DNA from: Methylomonas sp. LL1
GTDB lineage: Bacteria > Pseudomonadota > Gammaproteobacteria > Methylococcales > Methylomonadaceae
NCBI RefSeq assembly: GCF_015711015.1
Contig: NZ_CP064653.1
Coordinates: 1,488,001 to 1,552,000, forward strand
Reading direction: 5' to 3'
DNA length: 64,000 nucleotides
Shown: positions 1 to 8,393 of the stretch, piece after piece
Layout: the number at the start of each line of letters is the position of its first letter
How positions within the stretch are numbered: position 1 is the stretch's first letter
Notes under the pieces: model-generated
The model's input: only the letters and a program-made list of their open reading frames with translations
Database searches by the model: none
Told to the model about the DNA's origin: nothing
Translations under genes and position numbers: made by a program

Positions 1-171
1 AGTTTCTTCGGCAATGCCCAAGGCAGCTTCCTGGCGGTAGCCAACGAAGTCAGCGGCACCACATCGCTGTTTAAAGTCTCGGCGGTGCCGGTGCCGGGCG
101 CGGTGTGGTTGTTCGGCTCGGCCTTATTGGGCTTGGTTGGCGCGTCTCGCCGTCGCGCCGTTTCGGTTTAA
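1..171 (+). CDS. C-terminal end of a VPxPG-CTERM (exosortase-target) protein, partial
   Basis: Only the last 56 codons lie in the window; the reading frame is open from base 1 to the TAA at 169-171. The tail has a VPVPG motif, a hydrophobic stretch (AVWLFGSALLGLVGA) and an arginine-rich end (SRRRAVSV). This is the three-part layout of VPLPA/PEP-CTERM sorting signals, which are cut and sorted by an exosortase in exopolysaccharide-producing Gram-negative bacteria (known family). The mature part is too short here to suggest a function. It converges on another gene with the same kind of tail. Confidence 0.8.
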   Translation, partial: SFFGNAQGSFLAVANEVSGTTSLFKVSAVPVPGAVWLFGSALLGLVGASRRRAVSV

Positions 172-176
172 CCCAA

Positions 177-205
177 CGCTAGGGCACGCATTGCGTGCCC
201 TAGCG
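177..205. terminator. Perfect hairpin between convergent genes
   Basis: A 13-bp perfect stem (177-189 with 193-205) closes on a 3-base loop (ATT). It lies six bases after the stop of the plus-strand gene and 13 bases beyond the stop of the minus-strand gene. There is no clean T-run on either side, so it may be a bidirectional terminator or an mRNA 3'-end stabiliser. Confidence 0.6.
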
Positions 206-217
206 CTTAGCGTTCGA

Positions 218-940
218 TTATGCATTATTTTTACGCATCAGCCCGGGAAGCATAAAAGCCACAAGTCCCATCAACAATTGAAAGGCCGTGCCGGGTATTG
301 GAACGACGGTAGCATTCAACGCAATATTGCCACCTGAAGAAAGAGAAACTCCGTCCATGAGAAGCAATTCCAAGCGTTTTCTATCCGGGACAACGATTTC
401 CCTAGCGGCAACCACGAACAAATTGCCCTCCCGCGCCCGCAACAATTCACCATCGCGGCTAATCTCAAGCGAAATATCGCCGCCAGCGGAAAGGGAAACC
501 CTGTCCATCGGAAGCAATTCCAAGACTTCCCTATCCGGAACAACGATTTCCCTACCGGCAACCACGGACAGATTGCCTCCTCGGGCCGGCAACAATTCGC
601 CATTGCGGCTAATCCCGTTGGTGGCGGAGACGATAATCGATTCCCCCGTCAGCGTGACATCGGAAAAAAATTGCATGGTATTGGCTGACAACTCGATTAA
701 GGGCGCGAACAGACTAAGACCTCTCAGGCTAAGATCGCCTGTTGCCCTTAAAAAGATACCGGTATCCGAGGAGACGACACCGTCAGTCAAGGACAAATCG
801 CCGCTACAGCTTAAGGTTATACCGTTGCTGTCATCGAAAGTTAAGCTGTCGGAACAAGCCACGCTACCGAACTCTATCGAAGCTTGTGCCCCGTAAGGCA
901 ACAGACTCGACAAACACAACAAAACGTAACCGAATCGCAT
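218..940 (-). CDS. Secreted beta-repeat protein with VPxPG-CTERM tail
   Basis: 240-residue protein. Residues 1-20 form a signal peptide ending AQA. The body is made of short alternating hydrophobic strands of the kind seen in beta-solenoids (GDLSL, GNLSV, GGDISL), and residues 111-160 are duplicated as 161-210. The end carries a VPIPG motif, a hydrophobic helix and a basic tail (LMRKNNA), matching an exosortase sorting signal. The start is supported by GGAG six bases before the ATG. I do not recognise the family of the body; an extracellular or matrix-associated structural role is an inference from the architecture. It lies downstream of gspF on the same strand, 93 bases away. Confidence 0.75.
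   Translation of the reverse strand: MRFGYVLLCLSSLLPYGAQASIEFGSVACSDSLTFDDSNGITLSCSGDLSLTDGVVSSDTGIFLRATGDLSLRGLSLFAPLIELSANTMQFFSDVTLTGESIIVSATNGISRNGELLPARGGNLSVVAGREIVVPDREVLELLPMDRVSLSAGGDISLEISRDGELLRAREGNLFVVAAREIVVPDRKRLELLLMDGVSLSSGGNIALNATVVPIPGTAFQLLMGLVAFMLPGLMRKNNA
311..610 (-). repeat. Two tandem 150-bp coding repeats
   Basis: Units 461-610 and 311-460 encode residues 111-160 and 161-210 of the secreted protein. Landmarks such as GELL, EIVVPDR, LELL and VSLS recur exactly 50 codons apart, and the DNA is also clearly alike (CAACAATTC recurs 150 bases apart). The duplication is in frame and looks recent compared with the rest of the gene. Confidence 0.8.
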
Positions 941-1033
941 ATTGTCTCCATATCTAGTAAAAAAGCTCAGCGTAGCATGGCAACATGTCGATTTCGTTAC
1001 AGCCTTGCCGCGCGCGGTGGCTGAAGCAATTTG

Positions 1034-2245
1034 TTAGCGAATCAACTGGTTCATCTCGAAAATCGGCAAAAGAATCGCCAGCACGATGGTCAGCACCACC
1101 AGGCCCATGAACAAGATCAAGGCCGGCTCGAACAAACCCATGGTCAATTCGGTGAGCGCCTGAATATCGCGTTCCTGATCGTCGGCGGCGCTTTCCAGCA
1201 TGCGCGGCAACTGGCCGCTGGCCTCGCCGCTGGCGACCAGATGTATGGTTACCGGCGGAAACAGGCCGCTGGCTTCCAGCGCCTTGTTCAGGCTCTGGCC
1301 TTCGCGAACCCTGACGGCGGTGTTGGCCACCGCTTGCTGCATGGCATTGTTGGATAACACTTGGGCGGAAATTTTCAAGGCTTCCAGCAATTCCACGCCG
1401 CTATTGGTCAGGATCGCCAGGGTGCGGGTAAAACGGGCGGTATTCATGCCCTTGGAAAAGGGCGCGGTTATCGGCATGGTCAACAAGAAACGGTGAAAGA
1501 CCATCCGCGGTTCCGGTTTGCGCAGCACCAGTTTGGCTGCAACCGACAAGGCGATCGCCATCAGCAGCAGAATCAAACCGTTGTTCTTCAGAAAATCACT
1601 GCAAGCGATCAGGGCCTGGGTGATGGCCGGCAACTCATGCCCCATCTTGTCGAACACGCCGGTGATTTCCGGCACCACGTAGGCCAACAGTCCGATCACT
1701 ACCAGCAAGGATACCGACGACAGCAGCACCGGATAGATCATCGCCATCTGCAATTTGCGGTAGAGCTGGCCCTTATCGCTTAAATAATCGGCCAGTTTTT
1801 CCAGCACCTGATCGAGTTTACCGGACGATTCGCCGGCTTCGATGGTGGCGCGGTACAGCGGCGGAAAGGTGCTGGGAAAGGCTTGACAGGCTATCGCCAG
1901 ACTCTGGCCTTCCAGAATCCGGCTCCTGACCGCCAACAAGATGCGCCGGGCTTTAGCCGACTCCAGCTGCCTGGCGATGATGCCCAGCGCCTCGTCTATC
2001 GCCAGCCCCGATTTGAGCAATGCCGCCAGCTGCCTGGTAATGTGGGCCAGATGGCGCATGCTGATGCGCTGGGCCAGCAGCGGCGACCCACCTGCATGTT
2101 CTTTTTTATGGACTTCCTGAATCTCCAGCAGGGTTAAATCGTTGCTCTTCAGCTGCTGGCGGGCGCTTTTAATGGTGTCGCTTTCCAGCGTGCCTTTGAC
2201 CGACTTGCCCTTGCCGTTGATGGCCTGATACTCGAACACCGCCAT
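1034..2245 (-). CDS. gspF: Type II secretion inner-membrane protein GspF
   Basis: About 403 residues, beginning MAVFEYQAINGKGK as GspF/PilC proteins do. Two T2SSF repeats (about residues 65-190 and 270-395) each carry hydrophobic segments; the second ends in a membrane helix near the C-terminus (ILFMGLVVLTIVLAILLP). GspF is the polytopic platform protein that couples the GspE ATPase to pseudopilus assembly. The ATG at 2245 is preferred because AAGGA lies nine bases upstream; a TTG at 2254 would sit directly on that site. It starts five bases after the gspE stop and is the last gene of a gspCDEF operon. The pseudopilin genes are not in the window. Confidence 0.93.
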   Translation of the reverse strand: MAVFEYQAINGKGKSVKGTLESDTIKSARQQLKSNDLTLLEIQEVHKKEHAGGSPLLAQRISMRHLAHITRQLAALLKSGLAIDEALGIIARQLESAKARRILLAVRSRILEGQSLAIACQAFPSTFPPLYRATIEAGESSGKLDQVLEKLADYLSDKGQLYRKLQMAMIYPVLLSSVSLLVVIGLLAYVVPEITGVFDKMGHELPAITQALIACSDFLKNNGLILLLMAIALSVAAKLVLRKPEPRMVFHRFLLTMPITAPFSKGMNTARFTRTLAILTNSGVELLEALKISAQVLSNNAMQQAVANTAVRVREGQSLNKALEASGLFPPVTIHLVASGEASGQLPRMLESAADDQERDIQALTELTMGLFEPALILFMGLVVLTIVLAILLPIFEMNQLIR

Positions 2246-2250
2246 GGCTA

Positions 2251-3762
2251 TCAATCCTTCAAGGTGATGCGGATGGCTTCGTCGAAACTGGTTTCGCCGC
2301 TCAGGACTTTTTCCAGCGCGCTTTGTTGAATGCTGCGCGAGGACAACCGTGCCTGTCTCTCCAATTCGAGGTCGCCGGCACCATCGTGGATCAACTGTTG
2401 CATGGTACTGTCTAGCATGATCATCTCGAAAATACCGGCGCGGCCCTTGTAACCGTGGTCATGGCAATGTGGGCAACCTTGTGCTTGATAGACGGTGACA
2501 AGCGCCTGATCGTCGCCGGCATAGCCCAGCCTCGTCAGATCCCTCCCGGGCACTTGCTCGGCCTGCTTGCAATGTGGGCACAGTTTTCGCAGCAGCCGCT
2601 GGGCGATCACTCCGACCAGACTCGATGCCAATAAAAACGGCTCGATTCCCATGTCACGCAAGCGGGTGATGGCGCCGACGGCGGTGTTGGTATGTAGCGT
2701 CGATAGCACCAAATGGCCGGTCAAACTGGCCTGCACGGCGATTTCGGCGGTTTCCCTGTCGCGAATTTCGCCGACCATGACGATGTCCGGGTCCTGCCGC
2801 AGAATGGCGCGCAAGCCTTTGGCAAAGGTCATGTCCACCTTGCTGTTGACCTGGGTCTGGCCGACGCCGTCCAGGTAATATTCGATCGGATCCTCGACGG
2901 TGAGGATATTGCGGCTGCGTTGATTGAGCTGATTGACCACGGCATAGAGGCTGGTTGTCTTGCCGGAACCCGTCGGCCCCGTCACCAGGATGATGCCGTG
3001 CGGGCGGGCAATCATGTTCTGGATGCTGTTCAGCTCGTAGTCCGACATGCCGACCTGTTTCAGACTCAACTGGTTGGCCTGCTTGTCCAGCAACCTCAAC
3101 ACCACCCGTTCGCCGTGGCCGGACGGCAGGGTCGACACCCGGACGTCGACGGTGCGGCCGCCGATATTCAGCGAGATGCGGCCGTCCTGCGGCAAGCGTT
3201 TTTCGGCGATGTCCAGCTTGGCCATCACCTTCAGCCGGGAAATCACCATCGGCGCAAATTCGCGCTGCGGCTCGATGATTTCCCGCAAGGTGCCGTCGAC
3301 CCGGAACCGCACCACCATGCGTTTTTCGTAACTCTCGATATGAATATCCGAGGCATTTTCCTTGATGGCCTCGGTCAACAGCGCATTGATCAGGCGGATG
3401 ATAGGCGCCTCGTCCTCGCTTTCCAGCAGGTCTTCCGGTTTCGGCAGATGCAGGGCCATGTCGGACAGGTCGATATTGTCCTGCATGTCGTCAACCATGC
3501 GTTGGGCATGACCGGTTTTGTGTTCGTAAACCGCCTGCAACAGGCGTTCAAAATCCTCTTCGCTGACTTGTTCGAAGCTCGCCGGCCTATCAACGAAGCG
3601 CCGCGCCTCCAGCAAGGCTGTCGCCGAGGCCTTGCCATGGTAGGCGATGCAGGCCGCGCTATCCGTGTATTCCCGCACGATCACGCCGTGGCGCTTGGCA
3701 AAACCGTAGGCCGGCAAGCGGAAGTCATCGACGGCGGCAATCGAGTCCTTATCAGCTTCCAT
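2251..3762 (-). CDS. gspE: Type II secretion ATPase GspE
   Basis: 503-residue secretion ATPase that powers pseudopilus assembly from the cytoplasmic face. Visible motifs are the Walker A loop GPTGSGKT at residues 262-269, the Walker B region around DPDIVMVGEIRD (324-335), the His-containing segment STLHTNT, and the zinc-binding tetracysteine C395/C398...C430/C433. Its N-terminal domain is the short form typical of GspE rather than PilB. It overlaps the end of gspD by 11 bp and precedes gspF by five bases, so translation is probably coupled. A second, unlinked GspE/PilB-type ATPase is encoded at 48.5-50.2 kb. Confidence 0.95.
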   Translation of the reverse strand: MEADKDSIAAVDDFRLPAYGFAKRHGVIVREYTDSAACIAYHGKASATALLEARRFVDRPASFEQVSEEDFERLLQAVYEHKTGHAQRMVDDMQDNIDLSDMALHLPKPEDLLESEDEAPIIRLINALLTEAIKENASDIHIESYEKRMVVRFRVDGTLREIIEPQREFAPMVISRLKVMAKLDIAEKRLPQDGRISLNIGGRTVDVRVSTLPSGHGERVVLRLLDKQANQLSLKQVGMSDYELNSIQNMIARPHGIILVTGPTGSGKTTSLYAVVNQLNQRSRNILTVEDPIEYYLDGVGQTQVNSKVDMTFAKGLRAILRQDPDIVMVGEIRDRETAEIAVQASLTGHLVLSTLHTNTAVGAITRLRDMGIEPFLLASSLVGVIAQRLLRKLCPHCKQAEQVPGRDLTRLGYAGDDQALVTVYQAQGCPHCHDHGYKGRAGIFEMIMLDSTMQQLIHDGAGDLELERQARLSSRSIQQSALEKVLSGETSFDEAIRITLKD

Positions 3763-5653
3763 CGCCCTCTACTCCGTCCGGATTATCCGGAAATTTGTAA
3801 CCGCCGTCCGGCAAACCGTTCAACAACGGCTGTGCTTCGCCCGGCATCAAGAACACACCGTCTTGATTAAATTCCTGCTGTTTGTCCCGCATCAAATTGT
3901 ATTTATCCGTAGTCACACTCGCGGCTTTATGGGTGTCCCTCAAAATTTGCGGACGCAGAAATACCATCAGATTGACTTTTTCGATCGAGGTGGTGTTGCT
4001 TTGAAACAGATATCCGAGTAGTGGAATATCCGACAGCAACGGCACTTTATCGACGGTTTCCTTCACATCGTCCTTGATCAGGCCGCCCAATACCAACACC
4101 TTGCCGTCATCGACCAGTACCGAAGTTTCGATCTGGCGCTTGTTGGTCTGCAAATCGGCGCCGGATGTCGCCGGATCGACGCTGGATACTTCCTGAGTCA
4201 CTTTCAGCTTGACGGCATTGCCCTCGCTGATCTGCGGCATGACCTTCAACTTGATGCCGACATCCTCGCGCTGTATGGTCTGAAACGGATTGCTGCCGCC
4301 GCTGGTGTTGTTGGTAGTGTATTGGCCTGTGACCATCGGCACGTTCTGACCGACGATGATGCTGGCTTCCTCGTTATCCAAGGTCACGATGGAAGGCGTC
4401 GACAGAATATTCACGTCTTTATCTCGAGCAAACGCGGTCAACAAAGCCTTCAATTCGCTGCCGGCCAAATAACCGACGCTTAAGCCCTTGCCGACACTTT
4501 TAATAAATTCCGAAAGGTCTAGGGAATTGCCGGCGCTGTTTCGATAGGCTCCGAACACATCGCTGTCTTCCTTGGTTTGCCACTCGACACCGATTTGCTG
4601 ATCCTTGCCGTAAGTCACTTCGGCAATGATGGCTTCGATGTGGACTTGGGCGCGGCGCACATCCAGTTGCCTGACTACCGATTTGAGCGTCCGCATCAAA
4701 TCATGCGGGGCGGTAATGATCAAGGCATTGGCCGCTTCATCGGCCCGAACATCGAAAACCTTGTCGGTGCTGGCCGTGGTTTTAGGCTTGTCGGTTTTGT
4801 CTTCCTTCAGCGAACCGACTCCGGTCAGGGTTTCCACCAAATCCTTGGCCAATGCATAGCGCATATAAATGACTTCGGTATTACCGTCTCTTTCTATCGG
4901 CGTGTCCAGATTGGCGATCAGCGCCCGCATTTGCAAACGCAGCTCCGAATCGCCGCCGATCATAACGGAGTTGGAACGTTCGTCGGCCACCAGCGGCGGA
5001 GCGGCGCTGGTTTTACCGGCATTGCTGCTGGTGATCAGGGTATTCAGCGGCTGAATCAAATCGGTGGCATTGGCATGCCGCAAATTGATCACTTCGATCT
5101 TTTGTACATCGCTCTTGTCGATTTGGCCGATGATGGCGGCCAGCCGATTCACGTTGGCCGCCGTATCCGACAAAATCACGGTATTACTTTCGGGCATCGC
5201 CGCCATGAAGGCATATTGCGGCATCAACGGCATCAAGGTTTGCACCACCATATTGGCATCGACATGCTGAATATGCACGATGCGCGTCACTTGTTCATCG
5301 CCATTTTGCCAGCTTGACCGAAGCTCGTTGGCTTCGCCATCCTGCTTGACGTTGACATTCGGCACGATTTTGATGACGTTGCCGTTGGGAATCGCCGCAA
5401 ACCCCTGTACCTTAAGGATGGATAAAAACACGTCGTAGACCTTTTCCGCCTTCATCGGGGTGGAGGTAACGACCGATATGTTGCCGGTAATTCGCGGATC
5501 GACGATAAAGTTTTTGCCGGTGGCATCGGCTACCGTTTCGATCAATGCCCGAATGTCGACGTCTTTAAGATTCAGCGAAAACTCGTCTTTCTCAGCCGCT
5601 AGTACAGGACAAAACATGGCCAACATCAAGCCGATCAACAATCTGGTTTTCAT
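3752..5653 (-). CDS. gspD: Type II secretion outer-membrane secretin GspD
   Basis: 633 residues. A signal peptide (MKTRLLIGLMLAMFCPVLA) is followed by an N0 domain (FSLNLKDVDIRALIETVADATGKNFIVDPRI), repeated N1-N3 domains to about residue 320, and a C-terminal secretin domain with VLVLGGLIKDD and VPLLSDIPLLGYLF. It forms the multimeric outer-membrane channel of the type II system. An Asn/Ser/Gly-rich insertion near TTNNTSGGSNPF lies in the secretin domain. The gene starts 21 bases after gspC. There is no obvious pilotin-type lipobox, so assembly probably needs a separate pilotin. Confidence 0.95.
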   Translation of the reverse strand: MKTRLLIGLMLAMFCPVLAAEKDEFSLNLKDVDIRALIETVADATGKNFIVDPRITGNISVVTSTPMKAEKVYDVFLSILKVQGFAAIPNGNVIKIVPNVNVKQDGEANELRSSWQNGDEQVTRIVHIQHVDANMVVQTLMPLMPQYAFMAAMPESNTVILSDTAANVNRLAAIIGQIDKSDVQKIEVINLRHANATDLIQPLNTLITSSNAGKTSAAPPLVADERSNSVMIGGDSELRLQMRALIANLDTPIERDGNTEVIYMRYALAKDLVETLTGVGSLKEDKTDKPKTTASTDKVFDVRADEAANALIITAPHDLMRTLKSVVRQLDVRRAQVHIEAIIAEVTYGKDQQIGVEWQTKEDSDVFGAYRNSAGNSLDLSEFIKSVGKGLSVGYLAGSELKALLTAFARDKDVNILSTPSIVTLDNEEASIIVGQNVPMVTGQYTTNNTSGGSNPFQTIQREDVGIKLKVMPQISEGNAVKLKVTQEVSSVDPATSGADLQTNKRQIETSVLVDDGKVLVLGGLIKDDVKETVDKVPLLSDIPLLGYLFQSNTTSIEKVNLMVFLRPQILRDTHKAASVTTDKYNLMRDKQQEFNQDGVFLMPGEAQPLLNGLPDGGYKFPDNPDGVEGDGS

Positions 5654-5674
5654 CTGAGGTTTACAAAGGAGAGG

Positions 5675-6286
5675 TTATTCGGTATTGGCCAGTAAAACGG
5701 CATTATTTTTTTCGAGGGCCAACGATTCGCGCCGGCTGTTGTACAGTAGCACGACGCGGGTCTGTTCAACGGTTTGCAGCGTTGCGCCGCCCGGTAATTC
5801 ATCACCGGGTGAATATTTTTTTTGCGCGCCATCCTCGGTTTGGATAATGGCGCTAGCGGTTTCGGGACTTTTGCTGAGCAAGAACACACCCAACAACTTT
5901 AATTGCAATTGGGATGCCGAAACGGTTTGATCCGCCTCTTCAACCGCGGCCGGTTGGCCGAACAAATGCCAATCGCTGATTTGCAAATAATCCGGCGCCG
6001 GAGCCATTGCCGTGGCTCTCGGCTCCGGCCGCGATGCCCCATCCTCGCCCGCTTTGTCATCTGGTTGTACGGCAAGCGTCAGGCTGAATAGGGTATATGA
6101 CAAATAAACCGAGGCTAGAAGCCCGGCATGGAACGGCAATCGCTTAGCCAACAGCGCGGGTATTGATAATGACTGGTGATTAAAAAAACGCCGCGGAAAA
6201 TACTTGAACCTCATCATGGCGGCGATTATGAGGCCGTAATATGACTGTTTTGTGACGATTCGATAGATCGCGGTGGCCTGGCTCAT
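5675..6286 (-). CDS. gspC: Type II secretion inner-membrane protein GspC
   Basis: 203 residues with one membrane segment (about 50-72), a Pro/Ala-rich linker and a homology-region domain: the WHLFG motif, then LQLKLLGVFL, then GDELPGGATLQTVEQTRVVLLYN. This matches GspC, which links the secretin to the inner-membrane platform. No PDZ or coiled-coil domain follows, so it is a short form. It is the first gene of gspCDEF. The start is uncertain: neither the ATG at 6286 nor the MM pair near 6217 has a clear Shine-Dalgarno site, and the region upstream of the membrane segment is longer than usual if 6286 is used. Confidence 0.85.
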   Translation of the reverse strand: MSQATAIYRIVTKQSYYGLIIAAMMRFKYFPRRFFNHQSLSIPALLAKRLPFHAGLLASVYLSYTLFSLTLAVQPDDKAGEDGASRPEPRATAMAPAPDYLQISDWHLFGQPAAVEEADQTVSASQLQLKLLGVFLLSKSPETASAIIQTEDGAQKKYSPGDELPGGATLQTVEQTRVVLLYNSRRESLALEKNNAVLLANTE

Positions 6287-6341
6287 TGACGGAACCGCGA
6301 CTGTTATAAACCTGTAACATAAATATTTTATTCTTTGTCGT

Positions 6342-6359
6342 TAACTTGAGTACAAGTTA
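6342..6359. promoter_or_regulatory. Inverted repeat before the 6373 gene, possible operator
   Basis: TAACTTG (6342-6348) and CAAGTTA (6353-6359) form a perfect 7-bp inverted repeat with a 4-base spacer. It lies directly upstream of the AAGGAA ribosome site of the gene at 6373 and in the divergent region with gspC. A role as binding site for the adjacent small protein is an inference. Confidence 0.4.
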
Positions 6360-6372
6360 CAAGGAATCGACA

Positions 6373-6861
6373 TTGAGTGAAGATCAAACTGCTATAGACG
6401 ACAAAAAGCATATCGTTTCAATCCGCTTGAATAATGCCGACCGGATCGGCGTGCGCTCAACGGCGGCCCGGCTTTTCGTGCGCGAATCGGAGCTATATCG
6501 CTTTGCGGTATGCCATTTGTTGCATCGCCTGCACCAATTGCACGACGACACCTGTATAGGTTGCGATCTTATCCCGCTGTTTCTGGAGTTTAGGGATGAA
6601 CTGAATACCCATTTGAATTTGAAAAAGCATCAACTTTTCAAGATTTTCAATGGCAAAAACACCCTGCAAGACAAGTTCGTGGCAATGTCTGACATCGAAC
6701 TGCTGCTATTGCCGCGCCATGCCGTCAGGCAACGCTTGCAGCTAATTCCCGAAGCCATCGGCGCAAAATGTCCCGACACCGAAAGCTGGCTGAAGCAGTA
6801 CCTATTCAGCAAATATCGGATATGCGCCGACCTTTCCAGCCTCCCCTACGACGAACTATAG
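6373..6861 (+). CDS. Unknown protein with a possible ribbon-helix-helix segment
   Basis: 162 residues, not recognised as a named family. The TTG start at 6373 is chosen because AAGGAA sits seven bases upstream; a TTG 27 bases earlier lies inside an inverted repeat. Residues 13-50 (HIVSIRLNNADR, then two predicted helices ending FAVCHLLHRL) have the strand-helix-helix order of small ribbon-helix-helix repressors, but the match is weak. The rest is helical with several Leu and Arg residues and no membrane segment. It is divergent from gspC. Regulation of itself or of the secretion operon is a guess based on position. Confidence 0.55.
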   Translation: MSEDQTAIDDKKHIVSIRLNNADRIGVRSTAARLFVRESELYRFAVCHLLHRLHQLHDDTCIGCDLIPLFLEFRDELNTHLNLKKHQLFKIFNGKNTLQDKFVAMSDIELLLLPRHAVRQRLQLIPEAIGAKCPDTESWLKQYLFSKYRICADLSSLPYDEL

Positions 6862-7212
6862 TTATTGGAGCCATCCAAGTTGACAGCAAGTTCAACATCC
6901 AGACCTATCCTATTAAAAAATTACAGCTTTTGCCGGCAATAAACTTATAATTGGCCGGCATTTTAAATCCGGCCGATACGGACATCCAACTAGCGATTTT
7001 GGACTTGGCCGCCGAGTGCCGGTTGTTGATCCAACATTTACTCGATCAACTCAAGCCGGTGTAGCAACGGAAAAAAACCTTTGGGCTATTCCAATAACCG
7101 CGTTGATGACTGAAATAATTCGATTGATCCCGGCGGCCGGATTCAACCCGGCCTTCAACAATAACCAAGTTCAAAACCCGCGACAGATACCGATTAGGGA
7201 GTTATCGCACCT
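6862..7212. other. 351-bp intergenic stretch with one 37-codon ORF
   Basis: No confident gene. The clearest open frame is TTG at 6951 to TAG at 7062-7064, encoding 37 residues (containing DIQLAILDLAAECRLLIQHL) that would form an amphipathic helix; there is no good ribosome site before it. It could be a decayed gene end or chance. The sequence before it is AT-rich. Confidence 0.4.
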
Positions 7213-7770
7213 ATGCCGTTGACTAAACCTCAACAAAACGTACTTTTAAGTTTGGCCTGGCAATCCATCGCCCACGGCTTAAAAACCGGCAAACCCCTGA
7301 CTTTCGACAGCGCCAGCTACCCGGCCGCCCTTCTTGAGCCACGCTCAACATTTGTCGTATTGGAATACCATCAGCAACCGCGCGGTTGCGTCGGCAATCT
7401 GGAGGCCGTGCGCCCGCTGGCCGAAGACGTGTCCGAAAACGCGTTTGCCGCCGCTTTTTGCGACCGGCATTCCCCTTCCGTGATCGACGCGGAACTGGAC
7501 GAACTCGAAATTCACATCGACCTGCTGTCGCCGTTGGAACCCTTACATTTTAGTTCGGAAATGGATCTGGTCAGCCAATTAAGGCCCCATCTCGACGGAC
7601 TGGTGTTGCAGGATGGTTCCCATCACGCCTCGTTCTTGCCTTCCAACTGGGAAACCTTACACTCCCCGATGCGGTTTCTGCAGCATCTGAAGCAAAAAGC
7701 CGGGCTGCCCCAGGCCTACTGGTCGAAAACCATCAAGGCCAGCCGCTTCACCACTGCCTGCATACGCTGA
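7213..7770 (+). CDS. amrA: AmmeMemoRadiSam system protein A (AMMECR1 domain)
   Basis: 185 residues with the AMMECR1 fold: the signature FVVLEYHQQPRGCVGNLEA (residues 47-65), the SENAFAAAFCDRHSP segment and the ELDELEIHIDLLSPLEPL strand. In many genomes this family is encoded beside a Memo-like protein and a radical SAM enzyme (AmmeMemoRadiSam system), and it has been linked to protein or tRNA modification chemistry. Neither partner is in this window, so the copy is solitary here. AGGGAG lies 11 bases before the ATG. The function in this organism is unknown. Confidence 0.88.
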   Translation: MPLTKPQQNVLLSLAWQSIAHGLKTGKPLTFDSASYPAALLEPRSTFVVLEYHQQPRGCVGNLEAVRPLAEDVSENAFAAAFCDRHSPSVIDAELDELEIHIDLLSPLEPLHFSSEMDLVSQLRPHLDGLVLQDGSHHASFLPSNWETLHSPMRFLQHLKQKAGLPQAYWSKTIKASRFTTACIR

Positions 7771-7826
7771 ATAGCCAACCTACTTCGCCGGGACATGCCG
7801 GGCCAACGCTAAAAATCACAATAATG

Positions 7827-7844
7827 CCGCGCCAGCGGTTTTTT
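7827..7844 (+). terminator. Short hairpin with T6 tail
   Basis: CCGC (7827-7830), loop GCCA and GCGG (7835-7838) are followed by six T residues. The stem is only four strong pairs. It lies 56 bases after the amrA stop on the same strand and fits a modest Rho-independent terminator. Confidence 0.45.
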
Positions 7845-7949
7845 ATGCCGAATCTCGGCTGAACAGTTAAAATAGTCGGCCAGCCCGTTTGCATGCTCTT
7901 GGATCAAAATATGCCTCGGATTGGCTTGCTACTTCGCATAAAGAGATTA

Positions 7950-8330
7950 ATGATGGTTTTTTCCGGTTACAAGACTTTCCCGATCGCCGCAATTGTACTG
8001 CTGCAGGCCGCAGCCTGCTCAACCCTACCTGCTTCGGCACGGCAATACGATAACTTTACCGAGTATGCCGAAGCGGTCTTTAGACACCAGAATGATTTGA
8101 GCAGCCGCTTGATGATGATCGATCCCGACATGTTACCCGACAACGATAGCTTGGAAATGGCGGAAGAAGCCATGAACGATGCCTGTCATTTATTAAACGA
8201 ATACGCCGAACGCGAAAGCAGTGGAGAATCGATGGGGCTGTTCTTCAAACGCGAAGTGCAAGCCAGTATCGAAAATTGCGACCTTAAAATTCAAAGCCTG
8301 GAAGCGATGCTGACTGGCATCGGCAAGTAA
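7950..8330 (+). CDS. Small exported protein of unknown function
   Basis: About 126 residues. The ATG at 7950 or 7953 is preferred over one at 7893 because AAGAG lies four to seven bases upstream and the result is a clean signal sequence (MMVFSGYKTFPIAAIVLLQAAAC). AAAC before STLP could be a poor lipobox, so a lipoprotein is possible but not assured. The mature part is acidic and helical (EAVFRHQNDLSSRLM...MAEEAMNDACHLLNEYAE) with two further cysteines. It sits between amrA and recC on the same strand. I do not recognise the family. Confidence 0.7.
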   Translation: MMVFSGYKTFPIAAIVLLQAAACSTLPASARQYDNFTEYAEAVFRHQNDLSSRLMMIDPDMLPDNDSLEMAEEAMNDACHLLNEYAERESSGESMGLFFKREVQASIENCDLKIQSLEAMLTGIGK

Positions 8331-8393
8331 TCCGGCAGCAATGGCCCCGTGCGGATCGTCTTTTGCGGCAATCGCCATTCTCCTAACTGATTC

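Noticed and set aside
2713..3870. Long plus-strand open frame (385 codons) opposite gspE
   Set aside because: It lies wholly antisense to a well-supported gene, its protein is rich in His, Arg and Gln without a domain, and such frames are usual opposite GC-rich codons.
7016..7222. 68-codon frame starting GTG at 7016
   Set aside because: It overlaps the amrA start, lacks a ribosome site and shows no recognisable motif.
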